Shown piece after piece: positions 4,354-5,237 of a stretch of DNA of 5,237 nucleotides. The notes beneath the pieces are model-generated. The model worked only from the letters and a program-made list of their open reading frames with translations. It ran no database searches and was not told the DNA's origin. The DNA is taken from contig JALVYA010000004.1 in assembly GCA_027038095.1 (NCBI GenBank), forward strand, positions 1-5,237, given 5' to 3'. This stretch comes from Archaeoglobaceae archaeon. GTDB lineage: Archaea; Halobacteriota; Archaeoglobi; Archaeoglobales; Archaeoglobaceae. Position numbers and translations under genes: made by a program. Numbering within the stretch: the first letter of the stretch is position 1; every line of letters starts with the position of its first letter.

Positions 4354-5237
4354 TTAAAGAGGCACGAATTTCAGCGTACCGTCGTGGCAGAGAACACCAG
4401 ATCCACATACGCCCAGAACCCTGCCACAGGCTTCAACCCTGCTTTTTACCTCTCCGTTTGAGACCTTAAAAACTTCATCATTCGTCGCAGCAAAGATTTC
4501 ACCGTCCCTGCAAAACACGTGAACGACATCACCGTTTAACCTGACGTTCCAGACTTCCTTTAAATCCTCATCGACCAGTTTCAGGCTGTTTCCGCAAACC
4601 AGACACAGGTAATCGTCACAAGCAACTGCAAATTCGCAGGGAACCGAAACCACGCCGTCAGTGGAGAAGCTCTGATCGCCGGAACAGAGGATAACCTTAC
4701 CCCAGCACTCGCACACATTCTTAACCCTGCAGTTTTTACTGAACACGACCTTACCGTCTTTCGTGAGTACGCTGACTCCGCTATCCGAAACAACCGTTAC
4801 CATATCTCCAGCAAAGACCTTTCGTATGCCTTCTTCAAATCTGAGGTTGAACATCCTTTCCCTTTTCAGCGTGTATGCGTAGAGGTAGTTGTGCGTGAAC
4901 TGGGTTGAAGCCGTTACGAACCCGTTGCCAATGGACACGGACGTCACATCCTCAGGTCTCCAGCCAAGGCTCGCAATTGTGGCAAACTGGTGCTCCCACA
5001 GTTTCTTACCACTAATCGAAAGCAGATAGAGCTTTCCGTCCATAAAATTCGTTCCCACTGCAACGTGTTTTTCTGTCGCATCCAGGGCTGTTATCTTCAC
5101 ATCCGAGTACGGATCTCTGTAAAACGTCGTTATGAACTTCTTTTTCCATTTTAGCCCGGTGGAGTCTATGCAGTACACAGTGTTACCACTCGCTACGATA
5201 GCGGAACTATCTGTAAACGTAACCAGCTCTGGATTTA
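4354..5237 (-). CDS. Cys-rich beta-propeller (PQQ/WD40-like repeat) protein, 5' truncated
   Basis: The frame is open to the right edge of the window. A GTG at 5176-5178 could be taken as the start, but the 19 codons before it (ending SSAIVASGNT, continuing VYCID) complete a repeat unit, so the true start is outside. About seven repeats of the type strand-DxxGKxxW are visible, counting residues from that GTG: YCIDSTGLKWKKKF (2-15), LYLLSISGKKLWEHQF (50-65), YLYAYTLKRERMFNLRF (98-114), SVLTKDGKVVFSK (136-148), a degenerate unit near 170-181, LKLVDEDLKEVWNVRL (199-214) and VFKVSNGEVKSR (236-247), then a closing strand LKFVPL. This fits a seven- or eight-bladed propeller. Twelve of the 13 cysteines lie between residues 150 and 264. 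No C-terminal membrane segment is present; a signal peptide cannot be judged. Function and location are unknown. It precedes ftr on the same strand after an 87-base gap. Confidence 0.8.
   Translation of the reverse strand, partial: NPELVTFTDSSAIVASGNTVYCIDSTGLKWKKKFITTFYRDPYSDVKITALDATEKHVAVGTNFMDGKLYLLSISGKKLWEHQFATIASLGWRPEDVTSVSIGNGFVTASTQFTHNYLYAYTLKRERMFNLRFEEGIRKVFAGDMVTVVSDSGVSVLTKDGKVVFSKNCRVKNVCECWGKVILCSGDQSFSTDGVVSVPCEFAVACDDYLCLVCGNSLKLVDEDLKEVWNVRLNGDVVHVFCRDGEIFAATNDEVFKVSNGEVKSRVEACGRVLGVCGSGVLCHDGTLKFVPL

Noticed and set aside
4177..4461. Plus-strand open frame spanning the ftr 5' end, the gap and the propeller 3' end
   Set aside because: It overlaps two supported genes on the other strand and shows no family motif.
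4581..4793. Minus-strand open frame inside the propeller gene in another frame
   Set aside because: A shadow in another frame; the propeller frame has clear repeats and continues across the region.
5176..5178. GTG as start of a complete 274-residue protein
   Set aside because: The upstream codons continue the repeat without a stop to the window edge.
1..5237. Defence system, transposon, tRNA or rRNA
   Set aside because: No nuclease, helicase, transposase, integrase, terminal inverted repeats, tRNA cloverleaf or rRNA stretch was recognised on either strand.

Overview
The window looks like chromosome of a euryarchaeon of the Archaeoglobales type (Archaeoglobus, Ferroglobus or Geoglobus relatives). 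The main clue is a formylmethanofuran:tetrahydromethanopterin formyltransferase, an enzyme of the methanogen/Archaeoglobus C1 pathway. An archaeal-type SAICAR synthetase, a strong GAGGTGAT ribosome-binding site, very tight gene packing and Lys/Glu-rich proteins fit the same picture. The genus cannot be fixed from the sequence alone, and a methanogen or a related uncultured lineage is possible.

Layout. The left edge (2-529, + strand) holds the 3' end of a cell-surface protein: the last part of a beta-propeller-like repeat, a Lys/Thr/Ser-rich stalk with N-glycosylation sequons, one membrane segment and an extremely lysine-rich tail. A short AT-rich intergenic stretch with an AT inverted repeat separates it from a convergent minus-strand block. 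Read in its transcription direction (right to left), that block is: a Cys-rich beta-propeller protein whose 5' end lies outside the window (4354-5237), ftr (3355-4266), moaC (2811-3293), purC (1695-2723) and carA (588-1685). No stretch longer than 90 bases lacks a gene.

How the genes fit together. Ftr takes the formyl group from formylmethanofuran, which is made or oxidised by a molybdopterin-dependent (Mo or W) dehydrogenase. MoaC makes the pterin precursor of that cofactor, so ftr and moaC side by side make metabolic sense. PurC (purine synthesis) and CarA (carbamoyl phosphate for pyrimidines and arginine) form a nucleotide pair whose stop codon and ribosome-binding site overlap. carB, the usual partner of carA, is not downstream, because an opposite-strand gene follows immediately. 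Candidate promoters with inverted repeats lie before moaC and before ftr; none is evident before purC, so moaC-purC-carA may be one transcript.

I see no defence system, CRISPR array, mobile element, tRNA or rRNA. The least explained parts are the two edge genes, both beta-propeller-like and pointing inward: one with a polylysine-like membrane-anchored tail, the other with cysteines concentrated in its last blades.
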